Origin: JAJCZZ01 sp964569085
GTDB lineage: Bacteria > Gemmatimonadota > Gemmatimonadetes > Longimicrobiales > Gaopeijiaceae
Direction of reading: 5' to 3'
Length of the DNA: 64,000 nt
Assembly (NCBI GenBank): GCA_964569085.1
Contig: CAZMTA010000017.1
Location: 1-64,000, forward strand
Under the pieces are notes generated by a model, which saw only the letters and a program-made list of their open reading frames with translations, did no database searches and was not told where the DNA came from. A program made the translations under genes and the position numbers. Below are positions 33,352-41,769 of this stretch, piece by piece. How positions within the stretch are numbered: position 1 is the first letter of the stretch; each line of letters starts with the position of its first letter.

Positions 33352-34053
33352 GTGATCGAAGTCAATCTCCATCCCGACCGGAAGAAGCGCTCGGGTCGCG
33401 GCGGCGGCTTCTCCTTCAGCCTTCCCAAGATGGGGGGCGGAGGGGGCGGTGGCTTCCCGGCGGATCCCTACGTCCTCGGGGCCGTGGTCGCCGGGCTCAT
33501 CGCCTTCGGGGTGATGGCCTGGCTGTTCCTCGGCGTCAGCGGCGACCGGGAAGAGGTCGAGGTGGCCCTCGCCGAGGCCCGCCAGGACTCGGTCCGCTTC
33601 GCCGACGTCATCCAGCGCACCAACCAGCTCACGGCGCGGCGCGACTCCATCGCGCAGCGGGTGGCCATCATCCAGGAGATCGACGCGCTCCGGTACGTGT
33701 GGCCCCACGTCATGGACGAGGTGTCCCTGGCGCTGCCGGACTACACCTGGATCCGCGAGATCACGCAGCTCCAGGCGGATCCGCTCCAGCTGCGCATCTC
33801 CGGCCGGGCCGGGAGCAACTTCGCCATCACGAACTTCATGCGGCAGCTCGAGGCCTCGCGCTTCTTCCGAGGCGTGGACCTCCAGCGCTCCGAGCAGGCC
33901 CAGTCCGAGATCGACAACCAGGACCTGGTCTACGTCTACGAGATGACGGTCTTCTACGAGCCGCCCCCGCTGGAGGCGCTGGAGACCGTCCCCCTCTTCG
34001 ACACGGAGGTCTCCACGATGGAGGCCGTTCCCGACACCACCGAGGGGGGCTGA
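33352..34053 (+). CDS. pilN: Type IV pilus assembly protein PilN
   Basis: A 233-residue inner-membrane protein. The N-terminus MIEVNLHPDRKK is the variant of the INLLP PilM-binding motif. Then comes a Gly-rich linker (KMGGGGGGGFPADP), one membrane helix (VVAGLIAFGVMAWLFLGVSG) and a periplasmic coiled coil and ferredoxin-like domain (ITQLQADPLQLRISGRAG). GTG start. It forms heterodimers with PilO. The C-terminal EALETVPLFDTEVSTMEA is acidic and flexible. Spacing to pilO is three bases. Confidence 0.9.
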   Translation: MIEVNLHPDRKKRSGRGGGFSFSLPKMGGGGGGGFPADPYVLGAVVAGLIAFGVMAWLFLGVSGDREEVEVALAEARQDSVRFADVIQRTNQLTARRDSIAQRVAIIQEIDALRYVWPHVMDEVSLALPDYTWIREITQLQADPLQLRISGRAGSNFAITNFMRQLEASRFFRGVDLQRSEQAQSEIDNQDLVYVYEMTVFYEPPPLEALETVPLFDTEVSTMEAVPDTTEGG

Positions 34054-34056
34054 GCC

Positions 34057-34674
34057 ATGGCGAAGCTGATCCCCGACGACCCGAAGCAGAAGAACGCGCT
34101 CTTCATCGCCATCGGGCTCCTGCTGCTCATCTACCCCTTCCACGCCTTCTGGTACAGCGACCAGCGTGACCAGGTGGCCAACATGCAGAGCCGGCTCGAG
34201 TCCCTCGAGGACCAGAACCGGCGCGCCCAGGTCCTCGCGGCCCGGGGCGGTGGGGACCTGGAGGAGCGCATGGCCCTCTACGAGCGCCACGTGCAGAAGC
34301 TGGAGGAGCTGATCCCCGAGGCCGAGGAGGTCGCCGGCCTGGTGGACGACATCTCCCAGCGGGCACGGACCTCCCGGGTCGATCTCAGCCGCATCATCCC
34401 CGAGCCGCCGGAGGAGGGCGCCTTCTACACCCGGCGGTCCTACTCCATGATCGTCATCGGCGAGTACCACGCGGTGGCCCGGTTCCTCACCGACATCGCC
34501 AACCTCCCCCGGATCGTGACCCCGGTGGACGTGGACATCTCGCTCTATCCCAACCCGGGGATGTTCCCCGAATACGACTCGCCGGTGTCGGCCAACTTCC
34601 GCATCGAGACCTACGTGGTCCCGGAGCGGGGGGCCCCCCCGGCACCCGCGCCCGGACAGGAGGGGCAGGGATGA
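34057..34674 (+). CDS. pilO: Type IV pilus assembly protein PilO
   Basis: A 205-residue protein with one N-terminal membrane helix (ALFIAIGLLLLIYPFHAFWY), a coiled coil of about 45 residues (VANMQSRLESLEDQNRRAQ) and a periplasmic ferredoxin-like domain with YSMIVIGEYHAVARFLTDIA. This matches PilO, partner of PilN. The last residues are Pro/Gly-rich. Its stop overlaps the pilP start (ATGA). Confidence 0.9.
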   Translation: MAKLIPDDPKQKNALFIAIGLLLLIYPFHAFWYSDQRDQVANMQSRLESLEDQNRRAQVLAARGGGDLEERMALYERHVQKLEELIPEAEEVAGLVDDISQRARTSRVDLSRIIPEPPEEGAFYTRRSYSMIVIGEYHAVARFLTDIANLPRIVTPVDVDISLYPNPGMFPEYDSPVSANFRIETYVVPERGAPPAPAPGQEGQG

Positions 34675-35153
34675 AGACTCGAGCCATCCGGACCGGCCTC
34701 CTCGCGGCCGCGGCGCTCGTCGCGATCCCCGCGGCGGCCCTGCAGGCGCAGGACCCCCCGCAGCAGCAGCCCCAGACCGAGCTGGTCTTCGAACGGGAGG
34801 TCTTCACCTACCCGTCGTTCCAGCGACGGAACCCCTTCGTCCCCCTGGGTGGGGGCGTGGAGGGGGGACCGCGCTTCGAGCAGCTCCGCCTCATGGGGAT
34901 CATCCACTCCGACGTCCCGGGAGAGAGCGTGGCCATCGTGGGAACGAGCCAGGTCAACATCTCCCAGGACGGGAGCAACGTCACCGTCTCTCCAGGCGGC
35001 GACGCGTGGTACCTGAAGGTCGGTCAGTCCATCGGCAACACCCGGATCGTCGAGATCCGCCGCGAGCAGGTCGTGGTGGAGGTCGAGGAGTTCGGACTCA
35101 CGGAGCAGAGAATCATGCAGCTTGAGACCCGGCGCCAGGGAGGCACTCCATGA
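34671..35153 (+). CDS. pilP: Type IV pilus assembly protein PilP-like, no lipobox
   Basis: A 160-residue periplasmic protein linking PilNO to the PilQ secretin. A signal peptide is present (LLAAAALVAIPAAALQAQ), but no Cys follows, so unlike many PilP proteins it is not a lipoprotein. The central region FQRRNPFVPLGGGVEGG is the classical PilP anchor for PilQ, followed by the beta-domain LRLMGIIHSDVPGESVAIV and VSPGGDAWYLKVGQSIGNTRI. It overlaps pilQ by four bases. Confidence 0.88.
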   Translation: MKTRAIRTGLLAAAALVAIPAAALQAQDPPQQQPQTELVFEREVFTYPSFQRRNPFVPLGGGVEGGPRFEQLRLMGIIHSDVPGESVAIVGTSQVNISQDGSNVTVSPGGDAWYLKVGQSIGNTRIVEIRREQVVVEVEEFGLTEQRIMQLETRRQGGTP

Positions 35154-36898
35154 CCCCGATCTACGCGTTGTGGGCCAGCGCGGTGCTCGCTCTGGGAGGG
35201 GGTCCGGCGGAGTCGCCGGGCCCGGTCACGGAGCTGAGCATCACGCCCATGGCCACCCAGACCAGCGTCCTCATCTCCGTGGACGGAGACGTGGAGTACC
35301 GCGAGTTCACCATGGAGGGACCCCACCGGCTGGTGGTGGACCTCATGGGCGCGCGCCACTCCCTTCCCCGGGACAACTTCTCCGACGTGAACCGGGGCGG
35401 GATCCGGGCCGTCCGCACCAGCCAGTACTCGGCGGACATCGTCCGCGTGGTGCTGGAGCTGGAGGGCAGCCTCGGCTACGCCGTCATCAAGGAGGCGGGC
35501 GGGCTCCGCATCAACCTGGAGAACCCCGCCGGCGCCTTCGAGCCGTGGTTCAGCGGACGGGGCGGCGCGGCCGCTCCGGCGCTCCCCCAGGCCGTCCGCA
35601 CGCAGCCGGCCCTCCGTCAGGTCCAGGAGAGCCAGGCCCGGCGCATCTCGATCCAGTTCACGAACTCGCCCATCCAGGACGTCCTGCTGGCCTTCTCGGC
35701 CTTCAGCGGCCAGTCCATCGTGCCGGGCTCCAACGTCACCGGGCTGGTCACCGCGGACATCCGCAACCAGCCGTGGGACGTGGCGCTGAACACGATCCTG
35801 GCCACCCAGGGCCTCGTGGCCGAGGAGAACGAGTACGGGATCATCCGGGTCGACAACATCACCGACCTCAACGACCGTGAGGCCGTGGAGCCGATCCTCA
35901 CCCAGGCCCACCGGATCAACTACGCGACGGCCTCCGAGCTCCTCACGGCCATCCAGCCCCTCCTCTCCGAGCGCGGCACGGCCACGGTGGGGCAGGGCAC
36001 GAACACCCTGATCGTCTCCGACATCCAGCGCGTCCAGAGCGCGGTGCAGGCGCTCCTGCAGAGCCTGGACATCCGCACGCCGCAGGTGTCCATCCAGGCG
36101 AAGATCATCTTCGTCAACCGGACGGACCTGGACGAGCTGGGCGTGACGTACGAGCTGAAGGACTCCCGCGGGAACCAGCTCAACGAGCTCTCCGACGGCG
36201 GCGCCGACTTCAACGGCGACGGCCGCATCACCCAGGACGAGACGGTGGGCCAGGGGACCGCGGTGGTCCTGCTGGGCGGGAACTCGGTGGCCGCGCTGGG
36301 CAACGCGAACAACCGCGTGGCCAGCCCCACCCTGTCGCTCCTGTCGTCCCTCGTCCTGGGCCGGCACCAGCTCATCTCCTTCGTGGACGCCCTCTCGTCG
36401 GTGAACCTCTCCGACGTGCAGGCGGTCCCGCAGGTGACGGTGCTGGACAACCAGCAGGCCCGGCTGAAGGTCGGAACCGACGTTCCGGTCCGGACCATCG
36501 ACGCGGGCGGACAGGGCGGCGGCGACGGGACCTTCCCCACGGCCCAGGTGGACGTGGAGGAGACCGGCATCATCCTGGAGGCCACGCCCCACGTGACCGC
36601 CAACGGCAGCATCCTGCTCGACCTCTCGGTGGAGCGCTCCTCCGCCGACCTGGCCGAGTCGGACGTGGGCTTCATCAAGCAGACGCAGGAGGCCAGCACC
36701 CGGGTCCTGGTGGAGGACGGCGAGACCGTCGCCATCGGTGGCCTGACGCAGAGCGAGCGCACCGAGGTCCGTTCCGGAATCCCCCTCCTCATGGAGCTCC
36801 CGCTCATCGGCCGCCTCTTCCGGACCACCCGGGAGCAGCAGGTCCAGCGTGACCTGATCGTCCTCGTGACCCCGCACATCGTGCGTGGCTCTAACTGA
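35150..36898 (+). CDS. pilQ: Type IV pilus secretin PilQ with EF-hand-like insert
   Basis: A 582-residue outer-membrane secretin. A short signal-like N-terminus precedes an AMIN domain (about 28-125), a short linker, then STN/N0 (about 165-235), N1 (about 255-310) and the secretin domain. Secretin landmarks are VSIQAKIIFVNRTDLDELGV, SVNLSDVQAVPQVTVLDNQQA and LEATPHVTANGSILLDLSVE, ending SGIPLLMELPLIGRLFR. Within the secretin N-terminal part, DFNGDGRITQDE (residues 353-364) is a perfect EF-hand-type loop (Asp353, Asn355, Asp357, Ile360, Glu364). The rest of the operon makes PilQ certain. Confidence 0.93.
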   Translation: MTPIYALWASAVLALGGGPAESPGPVTELSITPMATQTSVLISVDGDVEYREFTMEGPHRLVVDLMGARHSLPRDNFSDVNRGGIRAVRTSQYSADIVRVVLELEGSLGYAVIKEAGGLRINLENPAGAFEPWFSGRGGAAAPALPQAVRTQPALRQVQESQARRISIQFTNSPIQDVLLAFSAFSGQSIVPGSNVTGLVTADIRNQPWDVALNTILATQGLVAEENEYGIIRVDNITDLNDREAVEPILTQAHRINYATASELLTAIQPLLSERGTATVGQGTNTLIVSDIQRVQSAVQALLQSLDIRTPQVSIQAKIIFVNRTDLDELGVTYELKDSRGNQLNELSDGGADFNGDGRITQDETVGQGTAVVLLGGNSVAALGNANNRVASPTLSLLSSLVLGRHQLISFVDALSSVNLSDVQAVPQVTVLDNQQARLKVGTDVPVRTIDAGGQGGGDGTFPTAQVDVEETGIILEATPHVTANGSILLDLSVERSSADLAESDVGFIKQTQEASTRVLVEDGETVAIGGLTQSERTEVRSGIPLLMELPLIGRLFRTTREQQVQRDLIVLVTPHIVRGSN

Positions 36899-36921
36899 TA
36901 CGGAAGGACCGGGAGCCCTCC

Positions 36922-39771
36922 ATGAGCAGAGGAACGCGCTTCGCCAACCTCCGGGTACTCGTCACGGCCGCGGCCATGGCCGGGATCCTGGTGGTGTCCG
37001 CGTGCGACGGGGAGAATCTCTTCACGCCGATCGGGCAGTCGCCCGGGGGCTCGGTGAGCGAGCCCGACAGCACGCCGCCCACCGTCGAGATCACCCAGCC
37101 CCAGCCCAACGCCCAGAACGCCAAGCCGCTGGGGGACTCGATCCTCGTGACGGTGGACGTCGCGGACGGTGACGGGCTCAGCCGCGTGGTCTTCGGCGGC
37201 GTCGCCAAGCGGGGGGACCCCTCCCTGGGCACGGACCGGGTCGTCGAGCGCTTCGAGTCCAAGACGGTGGTCTTCCCGGCCGGCGTCACGGACACGACGG
37301 GGCTCCGCCGGTACCTCAGGGCCGTGCCCGACACGACCCGGGAGACGGCCTTCATCTTCGTCGAGGCGTACGACACCCTCGGAAACCGGGGCGTCGACAC
37401 GGTCCAGGTCGTCCTGGGCGGTCCCGACGTACAGATCCTGAACCTCCTGGATCGGCAGACCCGCGCCTCCGGGCGCCTGGCCCTCGACGTCCTCGCCCGC
37501 GATCCCAACGGCGTGGAGCAGGTCCAGATCAAGACCGAGGGAGCCTACGAGTCGACCCTCGTCGTGCCGATCACGCCCTCCCAGGACTCGCTGCGGCTCG
37601 ACACGGCCATCGTGATCCCGGTGGGCGTCGAGGGTCGGGTGAACCTGACCGCCTCGGCCCGCAGCTCCCAGGGCGTCGTGGGCCAGGTCGGACCCTACGT
37701 CATCGACGTGGTGACCGGGGAGCCCGCCGACACGATTCCGCCCGAGGTGGCCCAGGAGGTGACCTTCCAGGGCCGCATCGAGCTGTCGGACTCGGTGACC
37801 GTGGAGGTCACCGCGCTCGACAACGCGGAGGGCGCGGGCGTGGCCTCCATGGGGATCACGGTGCAGGCCTTCGCGGAGGTGGGCAGCGACACCGCCGTGG
37901 CCAGCTTCACCCAGACCATCCCGGCGCCCGAGACGGGCCCGGTGACCCGCACCTTCCGCTTCGCCCCGTTCAACGTGGCGGACGTGGAGCTGCCGGAGCG
38001 GGTGGTCTTCCAGATCACCTCCTTCGCGGTGGACGCGGCCGGCAACTGCGCGGCCAACAGCACCGACGACCTGAACCGCTCGAGCGCCTGCGTGGACCTC
38101 GGCGGCACGGACATCGCCACCGCCACGGGCGCGAGCCAGTCGCTCTCGACCAACGTGGTCTCCGGTCGGACGGTGGCCCTCCCGTCCGGCGGGCGCATCA
38201 ACGACGCCGTCGTGGACACGGTGCGCCGCAACCTCTTCCTGTCGAACCACGACCTGAACCGGGTCGAGCACTTCGACATGGTGGTCGAGGAGTTCCGGAC
38301 GCCGGTCCGCGTGGGCTCGCAGCCCTGGGGCCTGTCCGTCAACAACTGCTACCCGTTCTCGCCGTACAACACGTCCACCTGCGGGGACACCCTCATCGTG
38401 GCCAACTCCGGGGGAACGAACTTCAGCTTCGTCGGGCTCGGACCGCGCCCGGTGGGCGACGCCTCCGAGGACGAGACGGTGCGGAGCTACACGCCGGTGG
38501 CCGACCGGGCCAACCGGCTCCTCACCCGGGACGTGGTGCCCTTCAACTTCCAGCTCCAGGAGAGCGCCGAGACCGGCGTGGACGAGTTCATCGTCACCCC
38601 GCTGAACATCTTCAGCGACCGTCCCCAGTACCTGGCTCTGGACTCGTACCGTCGGATCCACTTCTCCACCGAGCCCACGGACGTGGGCAGCGAGCGGGGG
38701 ACCATCCGCAAGATCTTCCTGCCCAACCAGGATCCGTCGCTGGACCTCGAGGTGCAGATGCACTCCCTCCCGCCGTCGGGGAGCGCCGAGGACTCGTGGG
38801 GACTCCTCCACGCCGACGACGTGGACCCGGCCCCGGGGCGGTCCGCCACCTTCTCGGTCCTCGACCGGCAGGTCGGGACGTCCATCCCCGTGGTGGTGAC
38901 CAGCGGCGCCGCCGACTCGGTCTTCTTCCCCGACGACATCATCGACGGGGTCCAGGCGGAGCTCGAGGCCCAGGGCTCGGACGCCCGCTTCTTCAGCAAC
39001 ACCTTCCAGGAGGCGGACCTCGCCTTCGGCGACACCACCTTCGTGGCCGCGTCCGGGAACGGTGAGTTCGTGGCCTTCGCGGAGAGCGGGGACGCCGAGA
39101 CGGCCCGCATCATCATGTACGAGGCCTCGGTGGACGTGATCCGGGCCGGGATTCCGGTGGTGGACCTCATCATCAACCGGGACGACCAGGTCCAGGGCAT
39201 CGGGCTCAACTACGACGGCACCATGGGCGTGGCCCGCGGCGACCACGGCTACTTCTTCACGCCGGACCTGCGCCTCCAGGGCATCGTGCCCATCACCTCC
39301 GGCGGCGCGGGGGCGGTGCTCCATCCGCTCCACGCCAACTCGGTCTCCATCGACAATCCGGGGGCTCCGTACCGGCCCGACACCCACCTGGCCTTCGTGG
39401 CCAGCGGGAGCCGGACCATCGACATCTACGACACCTTCCACTTCTTCCAGCTCGGCGAGATCGCCATCCGTGACGTGGTGAGCGGGCCCCTGCGGGCCTC
39501 CCTCCCCTTCCCGGGGGACAACGCCGACTACACCTGCCCGGCCGCCCTCGAGGTCACCGACCGCGACGGCAACGTCATCGGGCAGACGCTGGAGATCTTC
39601 CAGAACGGGAATCCCGACGCGCCCTGGCCGGTGGACGGCGGAGCCGGGGGCAACGAGGACCGCTGCATCGTGCTCAAGCTCTACGGCGTCACGGACACGG
39701 GAGGCGTGGTGGTGGTGGACGTCCGGAAGAGCGACATCCTGGCCCGGCACCCCACCCGCCTGGAGAACTGA
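36922..39771 (+). CDS. Large surface lipoprotein (Ig-like plus beta-propeller-like) downstream of pilQ
   Basis: A 949-residue predicted lipoprotein: signal helix and lipobox VSAC with Cys28. Residues 45-130 and 270-390 look like Ig-like beta domains (PPTVEITQPQPNAQ, PPEVAQEVTFQG). Residues 410-880 contain repeated short WD/YVTN-like segments (GGRINDAVVDTVRRNLFLSN, PWGLSVNNC, TFVAASGNGEFVAF, THLAFVASGSRTIDIYD), suggesting a beta-propeller. Paired cysteines (NNCYPF and TCGDT) support an exported fold. It starts 23 bases after pilQ in the same direction and ends at a strong hairpin, so is probably the last gene of the pil operon. Function unknown; an adhesin-like role is possible. Confidence 0.75.
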   Translation: MSRGTRFANLRVLVTAAAMAGILVVSACDGENLFTPIGQSPGGSVSEPDSTPPTVEITQPQPNAQNAKPLGDSILVTVDVADGDGLSRVVFGGVAKRGDPSLGTDRVVERFESKTVVFPAGVTDTTGLRRYLRAVPDTTRETAFIFVEAYDTLGNRGVDTVQVVLGGPDVQILNLLDRQTRASGRLALDVLARDPNGVEQVQIKTEGAYESTLVVPITPSQDSLRLDTAIVIPVGVEGRVNLTASARSSQGVVGQVGPYVIDVVTGEPADTIPPEVAQEVTFQGRIELSDSVTVEVTALDNAEGAGVASMGITVQAFAEVGSDTAVASFTQTIPAPETGPVTRTFRFAPFNVADVELPERVVFQITSFAVDAAGNCAANSTDDLNRSSACVDLGGTDIATATGASQSLSTNVVSGRTVALPSGGRINDAVVDTVRRNLFLSNHDLNRVEHFDMVVEEFRTPVRVGSQPWGLSVNNCYPFSPYNTSTCGDTLIVANSGGTNFSFVGLGPRPVGDASEDETVRSYTPVADRANRLLTRDVVPFNFQLQESAETGVDEFIVTPLNIFSDRPQYLALDSYRRIHFSTEPTDVGSERGTIRKIFLPNQDPSLDLEVQMHSLPPSGSAEDSWGLLHADDVDPAPGRSATFSVLDRQVGTSIPVVVTSGAADSVFFPDDIIDGVQAELEAQGSDARFFSNTFQEADLAFGDTTFVAASGNGEFVAFAESGDAETARIIMYEASVDVIRAGIPVVDLIINRDDQVQGIGLNYDGTMGVARGDHGYFFTPDLRLQGIVPITSGGAGAVLHPLHANSVSIDNPGAPYRPDTHLAFVASGSRTIDIYDTFHFFQLGEIAIRDVVSGPLRASLPFPGDNADYTCPAALEVTDRDGNVIGQTLEIFQNGNPDAPWPVDGGAGGNEDRCIVLKLYGVTDTGGVVVVDVRKSDILARHPTRLEN

Positions 39772-39807
39772 GGGAGCGGTCCGCCGGGACCCCCCTCGAC
39801 GCAGGAC

Positions 39808-39843
39808 CGACGCCCCGGGCGCCCGACCGCGCCCGGGGCGTCG
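39808..39843 (+). terminator. Long hairpin terminating the pil operon
   Basis: Perfect 15-bp stem, 39808-39822 with 39829-39843, around a six-base loop (CCGACC). No T tract follows, so this may be a Rho-independent-like or bidirectional terminator. Lies 37 bases after the lipoprotein stop. Confidence 0.62.
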
Positions 39844-39873
39844 ACCGTCCGGGCGGCCGTCCCGGCACCCGAG

Positions 39874-39901
39874 TGGACGCGCCGGGCCGCCCTTGTATAG
39901 T
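39874..39901 (+). promoter_or_regulatory. Candidate promoter for the aroC operon
   Basis: TGGACG (39874-39879), 16-base spacer, TATAGT (39896-39901), a good -10. It is about 80 bases upstream of the aroC ATG and directly before the leader hairpins. Confidence 0.5.
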
Positions 39902-39920
39902 TAGTTCTGCCGAGTTCCAC

Positions 39921-39963
39921 GGCCCGGCGTCCGCCGGGCCTTTGCTTTGCGGCGGTCCGCCGC
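39921..39963 (+). other. Leader hairpins before aroC
   Basis: First hairpin GGCCCGG (39921-39927) with CCGGGCC (39934-39940), followed by TTTGCTTTG, terminator-like. A second short hairpin GCGGCGGTCCGCCGC lies at 39949-39963. Together they fill the untranslated leader between the candidate promoter and aroC. An attenuator is possible but there is no leader peptide rich in Phe/Tyr/Trp. Confidence 0.42.
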
Positions 39964-39979
39964 ATTCCACAGGACACCC

Positions 39980-41188
39980 ATGCATCGACTTTCATTCCGT
40001 ACCGCGGGCGAGTCCCACGGGCGCGGCCTCGTCGCGCTCATGGAAGGGCTGCCGGCGGGGCTCCCGCTCCAGATGGACCGCGACGTGGACCCCGAGCTCA
40101 AGCGTCGCCAGGGCGGCTACGGTCGCGGCCGCCGGATGGAGATCGAGTCCGACCGCGCCGAGGTGATGAGCGGGGTCCGCCTCGGCGAGACGCTCGGCTC
40201 TCCCCTGGCCATGCTGATCTGGAACAAGGACTGGGAGAACTGGACCACCGCCATGGGGCACGAGGCCCCCGCGGAGGACGAGAACCCCAAGGCCCTCCGG
40301 CCCCACTACCTGCCCCGTCCGGGGCACGCGGACCTGGTGGGCGTGCTGAAGTACGATCGCCGGGACCTGCGGGACGTCCTGGAGCGGGCCAGCGCCCGGG
40401 AGACCGCGGCGCGGGTGGCGTGCGGCGCCGTGGCCAAGACCCTCCTCGCCGAGTTCGGCATCCGGATCGGGAGCCACGTGCTCTCCATCGGCGACGTGGA
40501 GGCGGACCTGCCCGAGGAGCTCCCCGGGGACCTCAACGCCGCCGTGGACGACGACCCGGTCCGCTGCCTCGACCCCGAGGCCTCCGAGCGCATCCGCGCC
40601 TCCATCGACGAGGCCAAGGAGCGGGGGGACACCCTGGGCGGGATCTTCGAGGTCGTGGCCACCGGGCTCCCGGCGGGGCTGGGCAGCTACGTGTCCTGGA
40701 GCGAGAAGCTCGACGGGCGCCTGGCCGGGGCCATGATGTCGATCCAGGCCATCAAGGGCGTGGAGATCGGCTCCGGCTTCGACAACGCCCGGCGCCCCGG
40801 CTCCCGGGTCCACGACCCCATCGTCCTGGCCGAGGAGCACCGGCGGGGCGGCGGCATGTCCCGCTCCTCCAACCGCGCCGGCGGCCTGGAGGGCGGCGTC
40901 ACCACGGGGGAGCCCCTCGTGGTGCGCGGCGCCATGAAGCCCATCTCCACCCTGCGCACGCGCCTGCCCAGCGTGGACCTGCGGGACGGGTCGGTCGGCG
41001 ACGCGGCCGTCGAGCGCAGCGACGTGTGCGCCGTGCCCGCCGCCGCGGTGGTGGGGGAGACGATGGTCGCCCTGGTCCTGGCCGACGCCTTCCTGGACAA
41101 GTTCGGAGGCGATTCCCTGTCGGAGATCCGCAGGAACTTCGACGGGTACGTCTCCTACCTCACCGAGCGCGGGTGGGGGGAGCGATGA
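39980..41188 (+). CDS. aroC: Chorismate synthase
   Basis: A 402-residue enzyme converting 5-enolpyruvylshikimate-3-phosphate to chorismate, last step of the shikimate pathway, using reduced FMN. Family signatures are FRTAGESHGRGLVALMEG near the start, RRQGGYGRGRRMEIE, RPGHADLVGVLKY, ASARETAARVACGAVAK and SRSSNRAGGLEGGVTTGEP. The ATG at 39980 was chosen because the conserved FRTAGESHG begins five residues later. It overlaps aroK by four bases, forming an aroC-aroK pair. Confidence 0.96.
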   Translation: MHRLSFRTAGESHGRGLVALMEGLPAGLPLQMDRDVDPELKRRQGGYGRGRRMEIESDRAEVMSGVRLGETLGSPLAMLIWNKDWENWTTAMGHEAPAEDENPKALRPHYLPRPGHADLVGVLKYDRRDLRDVLERASARETAARVACGAVAKTLLAEFGIRIGSHVLSIGDVEADLPEELPGDLNAAVDDDPVRCLDPEASERIRASIDEAKERGDTLGGIFEVVATGLPAGLGSYVSWSEKLDGRLAGAMMSIQAIKGVEIGSGFDNARRPGSRVHDPIVLAEEHRRGGGMSRSSNRAGGLEGGVTTGEPLVVRGAMKPISTLRTRLPSVDLRDGSVGDAAVERSDVCAVPAAAVVGETMVALVLADAFLDKFGGDSLSEIRRNFDGYVSYLTERGWGER

Positions 41189-41763
41189 TCTTCGGCGACC
41201 TCGTCCGGGACGAGGGCCCCGTCTCGGTCCACCGCATCCTCCTGGTGGGCTTCATGGGCTGCGGGAAGAGCACCGTCGGGCCCCTCCTGGCCCGGAAGCT
41301 CGGCTGGCGCTTCGTCGACGTGGACGAGCGCATCGAGGACCTGGAGGGCTCGACCATCCCCGAGATCTTCGAGCGCCGGGGCGAGCGCTATTTCCGCGCC
41401 GTGGAGGCCGGTGTCGTGGACGACGTCCTGGGCCTGGACCGGGTGGTCGTGGCCACGGGCGGGGGTTGGGGCGCGCAGCCCGGACGCCTGGCCGCCCTGG
41501 CCTCGGGCTCCGTGAGCGTGTGGCTCGAGGTGTCCGCGGCGGAGGCCGTGCGGCGGTGCGCGGACGAGCCGGGGCGCCGGCCCCTCCTCCGGTCCGAGAC
41601 CCCGCTCAAGGACGCGGAGCGGCTCCTGGCCACCCGCTACCCCGAGTACGCCGAGGCCGATCTCACGGTGGACACCGAGGAGCTGAGCCCGGAAGATGTG
41701 AGCGACCGGATCGTGGAGATCCTGTCCCGCGAGCCCTGGAACCTGACACGAGAGAAGGCCTGA
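41185..41763 (+). CDS. aroK: Shikimate kinase
   Basis: A 192-residue enzyme that phosphorylates shikimate. Walker A is GFMGCGKST (22-30). Substrate-binding landmarks are DVDERIEDLEGSTIPEIFERRGE, VVATGGGWG and the lid Arg region RRPLLRSETPL. ATG overlaps the aroC stop (ATGA), indicating co-translation; aroB is not adjacent. Start choice is fixed by the overlap and the short distance to the P-loop. Confidence 0.93.
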   Translation: MIFGDLVRDEGPVSVHRILLVGFMGCGKSTVGPLLARKLGWRFVDVDERIEDLEGSTIPEIFERRGERYFRAVEAGVVDDVLGLDRVVVATGGGWGAQPGRLAALASGSVSVWLEVSAAEAVRRCADEPGRRPLLRSETPLKDAERLLATRYPEYAEADLTVDTEELSPEDVSDRIVEILSREPWNLTREKA

Positions 41764-41769
41764 ATCCGA

